Shown piece by piece: positions 1 to 7,998 of a stretch of 36,536 nt of DNA (positions within the stretch are counted from its first letter, which is position 1; the number at the start of each line of letters is the position of its first letter). This stretch comes from Mycolicibacterium hodleri (GTDB taxonomy: Bacteria > Actinomycetota > Actinomycetes > Mycobacteriales > Mycobacteriaceae): positions 98,335-134,870 of the forward strand of contig NZ_JACKTL010000005.1 of NCBI RefSeq assembly GCF_025822245.1, read 5' to 3'. The notes below the pieces were generated by a model. It was not told the origin of the DNA. It was given only the letters and a program-made list of their open reading frames with translations, and did not search any database. The position numbers and the translations under genes were made by a program.

Positions 1-702
1 CAAGGGGTGTCGGTCTACGCCGCCCTGCGCCGGGAAGCCGACACCTGCGGCGACGGCAGAAGCCGCGGCCAGATCATGGCCCGACACCCTCGTCGAACGC
101 GTCACCGGCCGCCCCGCCGAGGTCCCCGTCCCCGTGACCGTGGACCTGGTCATCACCGATGACACCCTGCTCGGCGGGGACCAGGCACCCGCTCGGGTAC
201 CCGGGGCTACGGGCCGATTCCCGCGGCGGTGGCGTGCCAGTTGGTCAACCGCGCCGTAAGTGACGACCGGTCACACGCGACACTGCGGCGGCTGTACCGC
301 CATCCCGACTCCGGTGCCCTGATCGCGATGGAGTCGCGGGCCCGGGCCTTCCCCAAGGGCCTGACCCGATTCATCGCGGTGCGTGACGACACCTGCCGCA
401 CCCCGTACTGCGACGCCCCGATCCGCCACACCGACCACGCCGTCGACCACGCCACGGGCGGACCCACCACGGCGGTCAACGGGCGGGGCACCTGCGCGGG
501 GTGCAACTACGACAAACAAGCCCCCGGCTGGCGGGTGAGCACCCACCGCGACCGCGACGGCACCCACACCTGCGAGATCGTCACCCCCACCGGTGCCCGC
601 CACCACTCCCAGGCACCACCGCTGCCCGGACGACCCGGCCACCGCCGCAGCATCGTCGAAGTCGCCTTCGCCGACCACCTCGCCTGGCGCAACGCCGCCT
701 GA
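1..702 (+). pseudogene. DUF222/HNH endonuclease (13E12 family) remnant, frameshifted
   Basis: The 3' part of a DUF222-HNH protein, the repeated 13E12-type family of mycobacteria. The C-terminal 158 codons are intact and show the HNH-like core: CRTPYC, then HAVDH and a GGPTTAVNG segment, then CAGCN and KQAPGW. Reading upstream, family-like sequence continues but changes frame twice. It lies in frame 1 up to about 81, in frame 2 from 83 (DTLVERVTGRPAEV) to about 204, and returns to frame 1 at about 205 (YGPIPAAVACQLVN). One extra base near 82 plus a compensating indel in the G-run near 203-207 explains this. The 5' end lies outside the window. It could be a decayed gene or carry sequencing errors in homopolymers. 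The family assignment is from recognised motifs; enzymatic activity is unproven for most members. Confidence 0.75.
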
Positions 703-812
703 TTACTTCCCACTGATCGCAACCGTCGGTTCGGCAACGGGCGCGCCCTATGTTTCAGAGACATTGCGTGGTCGACAATCCTTGCGCCACGGCATATCTG
801 AGATGAGGATCC

Positions 813-1445
813 ATGACCGACCTTGCCATCAGGGAGTCGTCGACGCCGACGGCGGACGGCCCGGCGACGGCCGCCGCGCGGGAGGGCAACCCCGGGCTGT
901 TGGCCTTGCCCTTGGTCATCGCCGGCGGCTTCGGCCTGGGCTTCACCAACACCGGCATCGTCGACGTCGCCGCGGCCGCGGTACCGATCCTGTTGTCGGC
1001 CACGGCCGTTGGCTTGCTGCTCGCGACGATCTGGGCGGCGGCGCTGAGTCAGAACGTCAACGCCACCGTCTACGGGGTGTTCTTCGGTTTCTACGCCAGC
1101 TATGCCGTGCTGTCCCTCGGCTTGACCCACGACTGGTTCGGAATCAGCGCCGCCGACGCGGGACCGACGACCGCCCTGTGGCTCGGCAGCTGGCTGTTGA
1201 CCATCGGACTGCTGACCGTGCTGGTGCTGCGACTGCCGTGGACGTACCCGCTGCTGCTCGGCATCGTCGACGTCGCGCTGGTGCTGCTGCTGATCGGAAA
1301 CGTGACCGGCAGCACCGCGGCCACCCACGCGGGCGGGTGGTTCGTCTTCGCCTTCGTCGCGTTGGTGGGGTACTACTACGTCGCCGCGTTGTGGGAGGAG
1401 ACCGGGGGACGCGCCCTGCCCCTCGGCCGACCGCTCGTCGTCTGA
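813..1445 (+). CDS. GPR1/FUN34/YaaH-type acetate/succinate transporter (putative)
   Basis: A 210-residue integral membrane protein with about six hydrophobic helices between residues 27 and 200 and a short polar N-terminus. It has features of the GPR1/FUN34/YaaH (SatP) family: an NPGLLALPL opening before the first helix, a VYGVFFGFYASYAVL segment near residues 87-101, and a short C-terminal loop after the last helix. Members move acetate or succinate with protons across the inner membrane. The ATG at 813 follows a GAGGA ribosome-binding sequence at 805-809. It ends 6 bp before the stop of the convergent trehalase gene. The match is to a diverged member, so the substrate is inferred; an unrelated six-helix transporter is the main alternative. 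Confidence 0.6.
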   Translation: MTDLAIRESSTPTADGPATAAAREGNPGLLALPLVIAGGFGLGFTNTGIVDVAAAAVPILLSATAVGLLLATIWAAALSQNVNATVYGVFFGFYASYAVLSLGLTHDWFGISAADAGPTTALWLGSWLLTIGLLTVLVLRLPWTYPLLLGIVDVALVLLLIGNVTGSTAATHAGGWFVFAFVALVGYYYVAALWEETGGRALPLGRPLVV

Positions 1446-1451
1446 GTCAGC

Positions 1452-3467
1452 TCACATCGGGGCGTTGGCGGGCTGGAACACACCCGTGCTGTCGGCTTCC
1501 TCCTCGGCGCGAATCACGTGCACCACGGCGTTGATCAACGCCAGGTGGGTGAACGCCTGCGGGAAGTTGCCGAGGTGGCGTCCCGTCCGCGGCTCGATCT
1601 CCTCGGCGTAGAGATGCAGAGAGCTGGCGAACGACAGCAGCCGCTCGCACAGATGCTTCGCCCGGCTGATCTCGCCGATCTCCACCAACGCCGACACCAG
1701 CCAGAACGAACAGATCGTGAACGAGCCCTCCTCGCCGGAGAGGCCGTCGTCGGTCTCCTCGGTGCGGTAGCGCAGGACCAGGCCGTCCTCGGTGAGCTCG
1801 TCGGCGATGGCGAGCACCGTGGCTCGCACGCGCGGATCGTCGGACGGCAGGAATCGTGTCAACGGCACCAGCAACAGCGACGCGTCCAGCGCGTCGTCAC
1901 CGTAGCGCTGCGTCAGTGCGCCCCGGTGGTCCACGCCGTGCGCCAGGATGTCGGCCTTGATCTCCTCGGCGATCACCCGCCACTGCTGGGCATAGCTCTT
2001 CTCGCCCTGCAGATCCGCCAGCTTGGAGCCGCGGTCCAACGCCACCCAGCACATCACCTTGCTGGAGGTGAAGTGCTGCGGCTCGCCGCGGACCTCCCAG
2101 ATGCCGCGGTCTGGCTCGCGCCAATGCTTGATGGCCTCCTCGACCTGAAGCTTGAGCACCGGCCACAGCGTCTCCGGGATCTGCTCGCGCGACTTGGCGT
2201 GCAGGTACACCGAGTCCAGCATCGAACCCCAAATGTCGTGCTGCATCTGGTCGTACGCGCCGTTGCCGATGCGCACCGGCCGCGAGTTGTCATACCCCGA
2301 CAGGTGGTGCAGCTCCTCTTCGACGAGGCTGCGTTCCCCGCCGACGCCGTACATCACCTGCAGCGGATGGCGTTCACCGTTGTTCGCCCCCGACACGTCG
2401 GCGATGAACGAGAAGAAGTCGTCGGCCTCGCGGTCCAGGCCCAGGGTGTAGAGCCCCCACAAGGCAAAGGTCGAGTCCCGAATCCACGAATACCGGTAGT
2501 CCCAATTACGTTCGCCCTGAGGCGTTTCCGGCAACGACGTGGTGCTCGCGGCAAGGAGCGCGCCGGTGGGGGAGTAGGTCAGGCCCTTCAGGGTCAACGC
2601 GCTGCGCTGCAGGTAGGACCGCCACGGGTGGTCGGGGAAGTCGCCGATGTTGATCCACTGGCGCCAGGACTCGCTGGTCTTCCACATCTTGTCCGACGCC
2701 TCTTCGAACGTCTGCGGCGCCGGGTGGCCCGACCAGCTCAGGGCGACGAAGACGTTGTCGCCCTCGGTGAGTCGGGTCCTGGCGCGCGCTTCGTGCCCCT
2801 CGAGACCGATGCGCAGGTTGGTGGTCAACCGCAGCGTCGGATGCGCTTCCGGGTTCTTGCTCGAGCGGGCGATCGCCTCGCCGTAGGCCTGCGCCGAGTA
2901 CTCCCACGTCGCCGGCTCGCGGTGGTAGTCGAACGCCGGCTCACAACTCATCACGAGTTCCACGACGCCGCTGACGCAGCGGACGGTGCGCAGCAGGATG
3001 TGCTCGGCGTCCCAGTCCATCGGGGTGCGGCGGTGGGTCCGCGACCGGGTGTCGAGGTCGTGCCACGGGCCCATCACCAACGCGTCGCGCACGATCAGCC
3101 ACCCGGTGTGCGTCTGCCAGGTGGTCTCCATGATCAGGCTGCCCGGCAGGTACCGGCGGGCCGACGGCACCGTCACCCCATAGGGCGCGAGTCGGAAGTG
3201 CCCCGCCCCGCGGTCGAGGATCGCGCCGAACACGCTTGGCGAGTCCGGTCGCGGCACGCACAGCCACTCCACCGAACCGGCCGAGGAGATCAGGCAGGTG
3301 TTCTCGCAGTCGGACAGGAAGCTGTAGTCCGCGATCGGCGGAAACGGGTTGCGCAGTGGCCCGCTGGGGGCGTACGGCACGGGTGCGGTGACCGTGTACG
3401 GCGCCTCCGGCACGTGGTCGGCCTCATCCGAGGAACCGTCGGTGGACCCAGCTTGCTGCAGAACCAT
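1452..3467 (-). CDS. GH15 family trehalase
   Basis: A 671-residue glycoside hydrolase family 15 protein, orthologous in position and sequence to M. tuberculosis Rv2402 and the M. smegmatis GH15 enzyme characterised as a phosphate-dependent trehalase that splits trehalose to two glucoses. Visible landmarks are the N-terminal beta-sandwich-like region (about 40-260), the start of the (alpha/alpha)6 barrel with NWDYRYSWIRD at 321-331, GIWEVRG at 455-461 holding the probable general acid Glu458, and YAEEIEPRTGRHLGNFPQAF at about 620-639 with the probable base. No signal peptide is seen, so it is cytoplasmic. It sits 33 bp downstream of the FAD monooxygenase on the same strand and may be cotranscribed. 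The ATG at 3467 has no strong Shine-Dalgarno. Other GH15 activities (glucoamylase) are less likely in mycobacteria. Confidence 0.9.
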   Translation of the reverse strand: MVLQQAGSTDGSSDEADHVPEAPYTVTAPVPYAPSGPLRNPFPPIADYSFLSDCENTCLISSAGSVEWLCVPRPDSPSVFGAILDRGAGHFRLAPYGVTVPSARRYLPGSLIMETTWQTHTGWLIVRDALVMGPWHDLDTRSRTHRRTPMDWDAEHILLRTVRCVSGVVELVMSCEPAFDYHREPATWEYSAQAYGEAIARSSKNPEAHPTLRLTTNLRIGLEGHEARARTRLTEGDNVFVALSWSGHPAPQTFEEASDKMWKTSESWRQWINIGDFPDHPWRSYLQRSALTLKGLTYSPTGALLAASTTSLPETPQGERNWDYRYSWIRDSTFALWGLYTLGLDREADDFFSFIADVSGANNGERHPLQVMYGVGGERSLVEEELHHLSGYDNSRPVRIGNGAYDQMQHDIWGSMLDSVYLHAKSREQIPETLWPVLKLQVEEAIKHWREPDRGIWEVRGEPQHFTSSKVMCWVALDRGSKLADLQGEKSYAQQWRVIAEEIKADILAHGVDHRGALTQRYGDDALDASLLLVPLTRFLPSDDPRVRATVLAIADELTEDGLVLRYRTEETDDGLSGEEGSFTICSFWLVSALVEIGEISRAKHLCERLLSFASSLHLYAEEIEPRTGRHLGNFPQAFTHLALINAVVHVIRAEEEADSTGVFQPANAPM

Positions 3468-3500
3468 CCCGACATCATCGACTGACCGGGCCTCCGGCGT

Positions 3501-4739
3501 CTACTCGTGCGGCTCGGGCCGCCGGGCGTAGGCGGGCGCACGCTCGGGAAGCGGTCCGATCGCCACGGCGTACCCGGCCACGGTGCGCAGGAACGGCACC
3601 CGGCTGACGACGCGGACTGCCAGGGGTGGCGCTGCCGAGCCGCTGCCGGATACCGCCGCCGCGATGACGCGCGCGTGGATCATCCGCTGCATGCCTTGGA
3701 TGAGTGCCGTCGGGACCCACCGCCTGGCCTGGATGCGGGCCAGGTCCCTGATGGGGACGCGACCCGTGCGCAGGGGGACCGCCAGCGCGCGCGCCGTGGC
3801 CACCGCGTCGGCCACCGCCAGGTTGATGCCGACGCCGCCGACGGGTGACATCGCATGTGCCGCGTCGCCGATCAGCAGCAGACCGTCGGTGTACCACCGG
3901 CGCAGCCTGTTGAGTTGGACGTCGAGCAGCTTCACGTCGTCGAAGGAGGTCAGCTCGCCGACGCGGTCCGCCAGTGCGGGCACCAGCTTGGCGACGGTGC
4001 GCTGCAGCGACTCGATGCCGTCGGCGCGCAGCTGCGAGTCGGCGCCCTTGGGAATGATGTAGGCGCACTGGTAGTAGTCGCCGCGGTCGATGACGATCAT
4101 CGCGTGGCCCGACGTCAGCACGCCCTCCAGGCCGGGCGGGTCGCCCTCGGTGCGCGGCAGTCGGAACCACCAGACGTCCATGGGGGCACCGAAGCTCTTG
4201 GGCCGCAAGCCCATTGCGGCGCGTAGAGCCGAGCCCCGACCGTCACACGCCACCGTCAGATCGGCTCGCATCTCGGCGATCTGGCCGTCCGGGCCGCGGT
4301 AGCGGACCCCGACGACGCCGACGCCGCTCTGATGGAGGGGTTCGAGCACCTCGGTGCTGCGCAGCAGCCGGAAGGTCGGCTCCTTCTGCGCGGCGGTCGC
4401 GAGCAGTTCCAGGAAGTCCCACTGCGGCACCAGTGCGATGTGCTTGTGGGGGCCGGGGATGTGGCGCAGGTCGATGTCGACCGGCACGCCCTGCACCGAC
4501 ATGCCCACGGTCTCGATCACGCGATGGGTGAGCCGCTCGAACTCGCGGCCCAGCCCGAGGTCGTCCAGCAACCGGAGCGTGCTCGCGTGCACGGTGTCGC
4601 CGCGGAAGTCGCGAAGGAAGTCGGCGTGCTTCTCCATCACCGTGACGTCGACGCCGCCGCGCGCCAGCAGGAGACCCAGCATCATGCCCGCCGGGCCGCC
4701 GCCGGCGATCAGGCACGACGTGGACTGAGGTCCGTTCAC
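3501..4739 (-). CDS. FAD-dependent monooxygenase (PHBH fold)
   Basis: A 412-residue flavoprotein of the aromatic-ring hydroxylase group (FAD_binding_3 type). The Rossmann dinucleotide motif GGGPAG lies at 13-18 and is followed by an acidic residue (Glu36) for the FAD ribose. DFRGDT is at 44-49, the internal CDGRGS near 165-170, and the second FAD motif LLIGDAAHAMSPVGGVG near 289-305. Such enzymes use NAD(P)H and O2 to hydroxylate small aromatic or polyketide-like substrates; the substrate here cannot be read from sequence. The open frame continues upstream, but a GTG at 4739 right before the GPQSTSCLIAGGG strand fits the family length and avoids overlapping the divergent gene at 4754. Only 14 bp separate the two start codons, so the promoters must overlap the opposite coding regions. 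Confidence 0.85.
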   Translation of the reverse strand: MNGPQSTSCLIAGGGPAGMMLGLLLARGGVDVTVMEKHADFLRDFRGDTVHASTLRLLDDLGLGREFERLTHRVIETVGMSVQGVPVDIDLRHIPGPHKHIALVPQWDFLELLATAAQKEPTFRLLRSTEVLEPLHQSGVGVVGVRYRGPDGQIAEMRADLTVACDGRGSALRAAMGLRPKSFGAPMDVWWFRLPRTEGDPPGLEGVLTSGHAMIVIDRGDYYQCAYIIPKGADSQLRADGIESLQRTVAKLVPALADRVGELTSFDDVKLLDVQLNRLRRWYTDGLLLIGDAAHAMSPVGGVGINLAVADAVATARALAVPLRTGRVPIRDLARIQARRWVPTALIQGMQRMIHARVIAAAVSGSGSAAPPLAVRVVSRVPFLRTVAGYAVAIGPLPERAPAYARRPEPHE

Positions 4740-4753
4740 CCCTTGATCGTAGG

Positions 4754-4957
4754 GTGGAGCGGGTGAAGGGCATCCTGAGTTGGTGGGACGGGGTCGAACT
4801 GTGGCTGTCCGGCCTTGGGTTCGTCGTCCAGACGGTGGTGGTGATGCCCGTGGTGCTGGTTCTCGCCTACTCGGTGGCGGTGCTGCTCGACGGGGCGCTG
4901 GGCAACGGCATCCGTCTGCTGCAGCGGGCCAGGCACGCCGACGAGGATCCGTCGTGA
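4754..4957 (+). CDS. Small conserved membrane protein (Rv2401A-like position)
   Basis: A 67-residue protein starting at GTG 4754, with one long hydrophobic helix (GLGFVVQTVVVMPVVLVLAYSV, about 20-42) and a polar, charged C-terminus (RLLQRARHADEDPS). M. tuberculosis has a small membrane ORF at this position next to the trehalase gene (Rv2401A); the identification rests on position and type and I am not certain of sequence identity. It is divergent from the FAD monooxygenase. Its TGA overlaps the GTG of the next mini-gene (GTGA at 4954-4957), so the two are probably translated together. No function can be named. Confidence 0.6.
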   Translation: MERVKGILSWWDGVELWLSGLGFVVQTVVVMPVVLVLAYSVAVLLDGALGNGIRLLQRARHADEDPS

Positions 4958-5040
4958 CCGGCATGCCGCGCTCCAGGGTGACGTTGGTGCTGGTGGCGCT
5001 GGTGTTGCTCGTCGTCGTGATGTGGCTGTTCGCCCGATAA
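4954..5040 (+). CDS. 28-residue single-helix membrane miniprotein
   Basis: A very short ORF: GTG at 4954 overlaps the preceding stop (GTGA), and TAA is at 5038-5040. The product is 28 residues with a basic start (TGMPRSR), an uninterrupted hydrophobic stretch (VTLVLVALVLLVVVMWLF) and a final Ala-Arg. It has the shape of a single transmembrane segment with N-terminus in. Four-base overlap with the upstream membrane protein gene suggests translational coupling and possibly a two-part membrane assembly. It is too short for standard gene finders. Support is the overlap, the clean helix and the absence of any other gene in this stretch; expression is unproven. Confidence 0.5.
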   Translation: MTGMPRSRVTLVLVALVLLVVVMWLFAR

Positions 5041-5061
5041 CGCCACGTCAATCCGGTCTGT

Positions 5062-5067
5062 TACGCT
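5062..5067 (+). promoter_or_regulatory. -10 box of the leaderless subI-leader transcript
   Basis: TACGCT fits the mycobacterial TANNNT -10 pattern. Exactly 7 nt separate it from the ATG at 5075, so transcription should begin at or next to that ATG. No convincing -35 hexamer is visible. This promoter would serve the leader ORF and the sulfate transporter operon. Confidence 0.6.
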
Positions 5068-5074
5068 TCGCGCC

Positions 5075-5167
5075 ATGCACGCACTGTCCGGCAGCGTCGA
5101 GAGCCATGTCTTGGCTCTCATCGCCGTGGGCAATTGCGCTGTCGCCGATGTGCACTGTTGTCGCTGA
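5075..5167 (+). CDS. Leaderless cysteine leader peptide upstream of subI
   Basis: A 30-codon ORF beginning on the predicted transcription start. It has one Cys mid-way (codon 21) and ends with His-Cys-Cys-Arg-stop, two adjacent TGT codons (5156-5161) just before the TGA. Leaderless short ORFs with clustered Cys codons upstream of sulfur genes are documented in mycobacteria as cysteine-responsive attenuators: ribosomes stalling on Cys codons when cysteinyl-tRNA is scarce raise downstream expression. The position, 123 nt before the subI ATG, and the sulfate-import operon downstream fit this exactly. An 8-bp perfect hairpin (5099-5106 with 5112-5119) lies inside the ORF. The peptide itself is probably not functional; the act of translating it is. 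Confidence 0.75.
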   Translation: MHALSGSVESHVLALIAVGNCAVADVHCCR

Positions 5168-5290
5168 CCCCCATTCCGTTGCGCGGTGTGGTGTCGGTCG
5201 GGGCAGCTTCATGCCTGAGCGCTGATACGTGTCCTCTCCGTCGTGGCGGGTAACAGAACCCATGAATCGCCGCTAGGAAAGGCCCAATCC
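5168..5290 (+). promoter_or_regulatory. Attenuator region between leader ORF and subI
   Basis: Untranslated 123-nt stretch between the leader stop and the subI start. The sequence GCTG-A-CCCC spanning the leader stop (5163-5171) can pair with GGGGCAGC at 5200-5207, an 8-bp stem with one bulged A. A ribosome paused on the Cys codons would cover the left arm, which gives a plausible switch. The ribosome-binding site AGGAAAGG lies at about 5275-5282. Pairing was found by eye and is inference. Confidence 0.4.
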
Positions 5291-6331
5291 ATGCCCGTCT
5301 TCACCCCGAAGTCGATTCGGTCGCTGACCGCTGCCGGCGCGATCGCCGTCACGGCATCCCTGCTCGCCGCGTGCGGTGGCGGCGCGAGCGACGTCGCCGG
5401 TGGCTCTGCCGGCCCCGCCGCGGACACCACGCTCACCCTGGTGGCGTATGCCGTGCCGGAGCCGGGCTGGAGCAAGATCATCCCGGCCTTCGCCGCCACT
5501 CCCGAGGGCAAGGGCGTCGCCGTCACCGCGTCGTACGGCGCCTCCGGCGACCAGTCGCGTGGCGTCGTCGACGGCAAGCCTGCCGACATCGTCAACTTCT
5601 CCGTCGAACCCGACGTGACCCGGCTGGTGAAGGCCGACAAGGTCGCCAAGGACTGGAATACGAGCGCCACCAAGGGCATTCCATTCGGCTCCGTGGTGAC
5701 CTTCCTCGTCCGTAAGGGCAACCCGAAGGGCATCAAGGACTGGAACGACCTACTGAAGCCCGGCGTCGAGGTGGTCACCCCGAGTCCGCTGAGCTCCGGT
5801 TCGGCCAAGTGGAACCTGTTGGCGCCGTACGCATTCGCCAGCAATGGTGGCCAGGACGCGGCGGCCGGTCTCGACTTCGTCAACAAGCTGGTGACCGAGC
5901 ACGTGAAGGCGCGTCCCGGCTCGGGCCGCGAGGCCACCGACCTCTTCGTTCAGGGCAGCGGCGACGTGCTGCTGGCTTACGAGGACGAGGCCATCAACGT
6001 CGAGCGTCAGGGCAAGCCGGTCGAACACGTCACCCCGCCGCAGACCTTCAAGATCGAGAACCCCGTTGCGGTCGTGACGACGTCGCAGCACGTCGACAAG
6101 GCCACCGCCTTGAACAACTACCTCTACACCCCGGAAGCTCAGAAGCTGTGGGCACAAGCCGGCTTCCGCCCGGTCGACCCGGCCGTCGCCGCCCAGTTCG
6201 CCACCGACTTCCCGGCACCGCAGAAGCTGTGGACCATCGCCGACCTGGGTGGTTGGGGTGACGTCGACCCGGCGCTGTTCGACAAGGACAACGGCACCAT
6301 CACCAAGATCTACAAGCAGGCCACCGGATGA
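5291..6331 (+). CDS. subI: Sulfate-binding lipoprotein SubI
   Basis: The substrate-binding lipoprotein of the sulfate/thiosulfate ABC importer, 346 residues, close to the M. tuberculosis SubI length. It has a lipoprotein signal peptide: basic start, hydrophobic stretch and lipobox LLAAC with Cys28 as the lipidated residue. The mature part shows family segments such as TLTLVAYAVPEPGW near the N-terminus, VVTPSPLSSGSAKWN mid-protein and VDPAVAA followed by LWTIADLGGWG near the end. It is anchored outside the cytoplasmic membrane and delivers sulfate to CysT/CysW. An in-frame start exists at 5243, but ATG 5291 gives the normal signal peptide and has an AGGAAAGG ribosome-binding site 8 nt upstream. 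Its stop overlaps cysT (ATGA). Regulation by the cysteine leader ORF is inferred. Confidence 0.95.
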   Translation: MPVFTPKSIRSLTAAGAIAVTASLLAACGGGASDVAGGSAGPAADTTLTLVAYAVPEPGWSKIIPAFAATPEGKGVAVTASYGASGDQSRGVVDGKPADIVNFSVEPDVTRLVKADKVAKDWNTSATKGIPFGSVVTFLVRKGNPKGIKDWNDLLKPGVEVVTPSPLSSGSAKWNLLAPYAFASNGGQDAAAGLDFVNKLVTEHVKARPGSGREATDLFVQGSGDVLLAYEDEAINVERQGKPVEHVTPPQTFKIENPVAVVTTSQHVDKATALNNYLYTPEAQKLWAQAGFRPVDPAVAAQFATDFPAPQKLWTIADLGGWGDVDPALFDKDNGTITKIYKQATG

Positions 6332-7170
6332 CGGCTGGGCTCGCGCCGACCCCCGAGGCGCCGGGTCGTCTACGCCGGGCCAGGGGCACGACGTCGCTGC
6401 GCGTGGGCGCTGCGACGCTGTGGCTCAGCGTCATCGTCCTGCTGCCGCTGGCCGCAATCCTGTGGCAGGCGGTGGGTGGCGGCTGGTCGGCGTTCGCGGA
6501 CGCGGCGACCTCCAACGCGGCGCTCGAGTCCTACAAGGTGACGTTGTCGGTGTCCATCGGGGTCACCGCCGTGAACCTGGTCTTCGGATTGCTGGTCGCC
6601 TGGGTGCTCACCCGTGACGACTTTCCCGGCAAGCGGTTGGTCGACGCGATCATCGACCTGCCGTTCGCGCTGCCGACCATCGTGGCGAGCCTGGTCATGC
6701 TGGCGCTGTACGGCCCCAACAGTCCCGTCGGACTTCACCTGCAGCAGACCAGGTGGGGCATCGGCATCGCGCTGCTCTTCGTCACGCTGCCGTTCGTGGT
6801 CCGCTCCGTCCAGCCCGTGCTGCTGGAACTCGACCGGGAGGTGGAGGAGGCGGCGGCATCGCTCGGCGCCAACAACTGGACGATCTTCGTTCACGTGGTC
6901 CTGCCCGCCTTGCTGCCGTCACTGCTGTCTGGTGCCGGCCTGGCGTTCTCGCGGGCGATCGGCGAGTTCGGGTCGGTGGTCCTCATCGGCGGTGCGATCC
7001 CCGGCGAGACCGAGGTGTCGTCGCAGTGGATCCGCACCCTGATCGAGAACGACGACCGCACGGGGGCCGCGGCGATCTCGATCGTCCTGCTCGCCGCGTC
7101 GTTCGTGGTGTTGTTCGTGCTGAGGGCCGTTGGATCGCGCGCGGCGAAACGCGAGGAGTTGGCCTCGTGA
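6328..7170 (+). CDS. cysT: Sulfate ABC transporter permease CysT
   Basis: A 280-residue inner-membrane permease, one half of the sulfate channel, with about six transmembrane helices. The cytoplasmic coupling (EAA) loop EEAAASLGANNWTIFVHVVLP at about 173-193 is the contact for the CysA ATPase. IDLPFALPTIVASLVML (about 109-125) and the FSRAIGEFGSVVLIGG segment are characteristic of CysT/CysU. The ATG overlaps the subI stop (ATGA) and its TGA overlaps the cysW GTG (GTGA), so the operon is translationally coupled throughout. Confidence 0.95.
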   Translation: MTAGLAPTPEAPGRLRRARGTTSLRVGAATLWLSVIVLLPLAAILWQAVGGGWSAFADAATSNAALESYKVTLSVSIGVTAVNLVFGLLVAWVLTRDDFPGKRLVDAIIDLPFALPTIVASLVMLALYGPNSPVGLHLQQTRWGIGIALLFVTLPFVVRSVQPVLLELDREVEEAAASLGANNWTIFVHVVLPALLPSLLSGAGLAFSRAIGEFGSVVLIGGAIPGETEVSSQWIRTLIENDDRTGAAAISIVLLAASFVVLFVLRAVGSRAAKREELAS

Positions 7171-7979
7171 TCCTGTCGCGCCCGGTGCGCTATCTCATCC
7201 GCTACCTGGCGTTGGCGTACATCCTGGTCCTGGTGGTGGTCCCCGTCGGGCTCATCCTCTGGCGCACCCTGGCCCCGGGTTTCGGCACCTTCTTCGCCTC
7301 CATCGGCACGCCCGCCGCGATCTCGGCGCTGCAGCTTTCCTTGCTGGTCGTCGCGATCGTGGTGCCACTCAACGTGGTCTTCGGCGTGCCCACTGCACTC
7401 GTCTTGGCACGCAACAAGTTTCGTGGAAAGAGCGCGCTGCAGGCCGTGATCGACCTGCCTTTCGCGGTGTCCCCGGTGGTCGTCGGCGTCGCGCTGATCC
7501 TCCTGTGGGGGTCGGCGGGTGCGCTCGGCTTCGTCGAGAACGACCTCGGCATCAAGATCATCTTCGGTCTGCCGGGCATCGTGCTGGCGAGCATCTTCGT
7601 CACGCTGCCGTTCGTCATCCGCGAGGTCGAGCCCCTGCTGCACGAGCTCGGCACCGACCAGGAGGAGGCCGCCTCCACCCTGGGTTCGCAGTGGTGGCAG
7701 ACGTTCTGGCGGATCACCCTTCCGTCGATCAGGTGGGGGTTGACCTACGGCATCGTGCTGACCATCGCCAGAACCCTCGGTGAGTACGGCGCGGTGATCA
7801 TGGTGTCGTCCAACCTGCCCGGCACCTCGCAAACCCTCACCCTGCTGGTCTCCGACCGCTACAGCCGCGGCCAGGAGTATGGCGCCTACGCCGTGTCGAC
7901 ACTGCTGATGACCGTCGCGGTGTTCGTCCTGATCGTGCAAGTCATCCTCGACGCCCGGCGTGCCCGGGCGGCAAAATAG
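7167..7979 (+). CDS. cysW: Sulfate ABC transporter permease CysW
   Basis: A 270-residue permease that pairs with CysT. It is hydrophobic with about six helices, has [21 protein letters not shown] near 94-114, the coupling loop [19 protein letters not shown] near 165-183, and the [18 protein letters not shown] signature of CysW. The GTG at 7167 overlaps the cysT stop by four bases. The frame is open further upstream, but that would overlap cysT by hundreds of bases. Length agrees with mycobacterial CysW (about 270). It is followed after 19 bp by cysA. Confidence 0.95.
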   Translation: MILSRPVRYLIRYLALAYILVLVVVPVGLILWRTLAPGFGTFFASIGTPAAISALQLSLLVVAIVVPLNVVFGVPTALVLARNKFRGKSALQAVIDLPFAVSPVVVGVALILLWGSAGALGFVENDLGIKIIFGLPGIVLASIFVTLPFVIREVEPLLHELGTDQEEAASTLGSQWWQTFWRITLPSIRWGLTYGIVLTIARTLGEYGAVIMVSSNLPGTSQTLTLLVSDRYSRGQEYGAYAVSTLLMTVAVFVLIVQVILDARRARAAK

Positions 7980-7998
7980 GCCTCGAGTAGGAGACCCC

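Noticed and set aside
1518..3485. Long open frame on the plus strand opposite the trehalase gene
   Set aside because: High-GC third-position shadow of the GH15 gene; the translation is Arg/Val/Gln-rich low complexity with no motif, while the minus strand carries a complete family protein.
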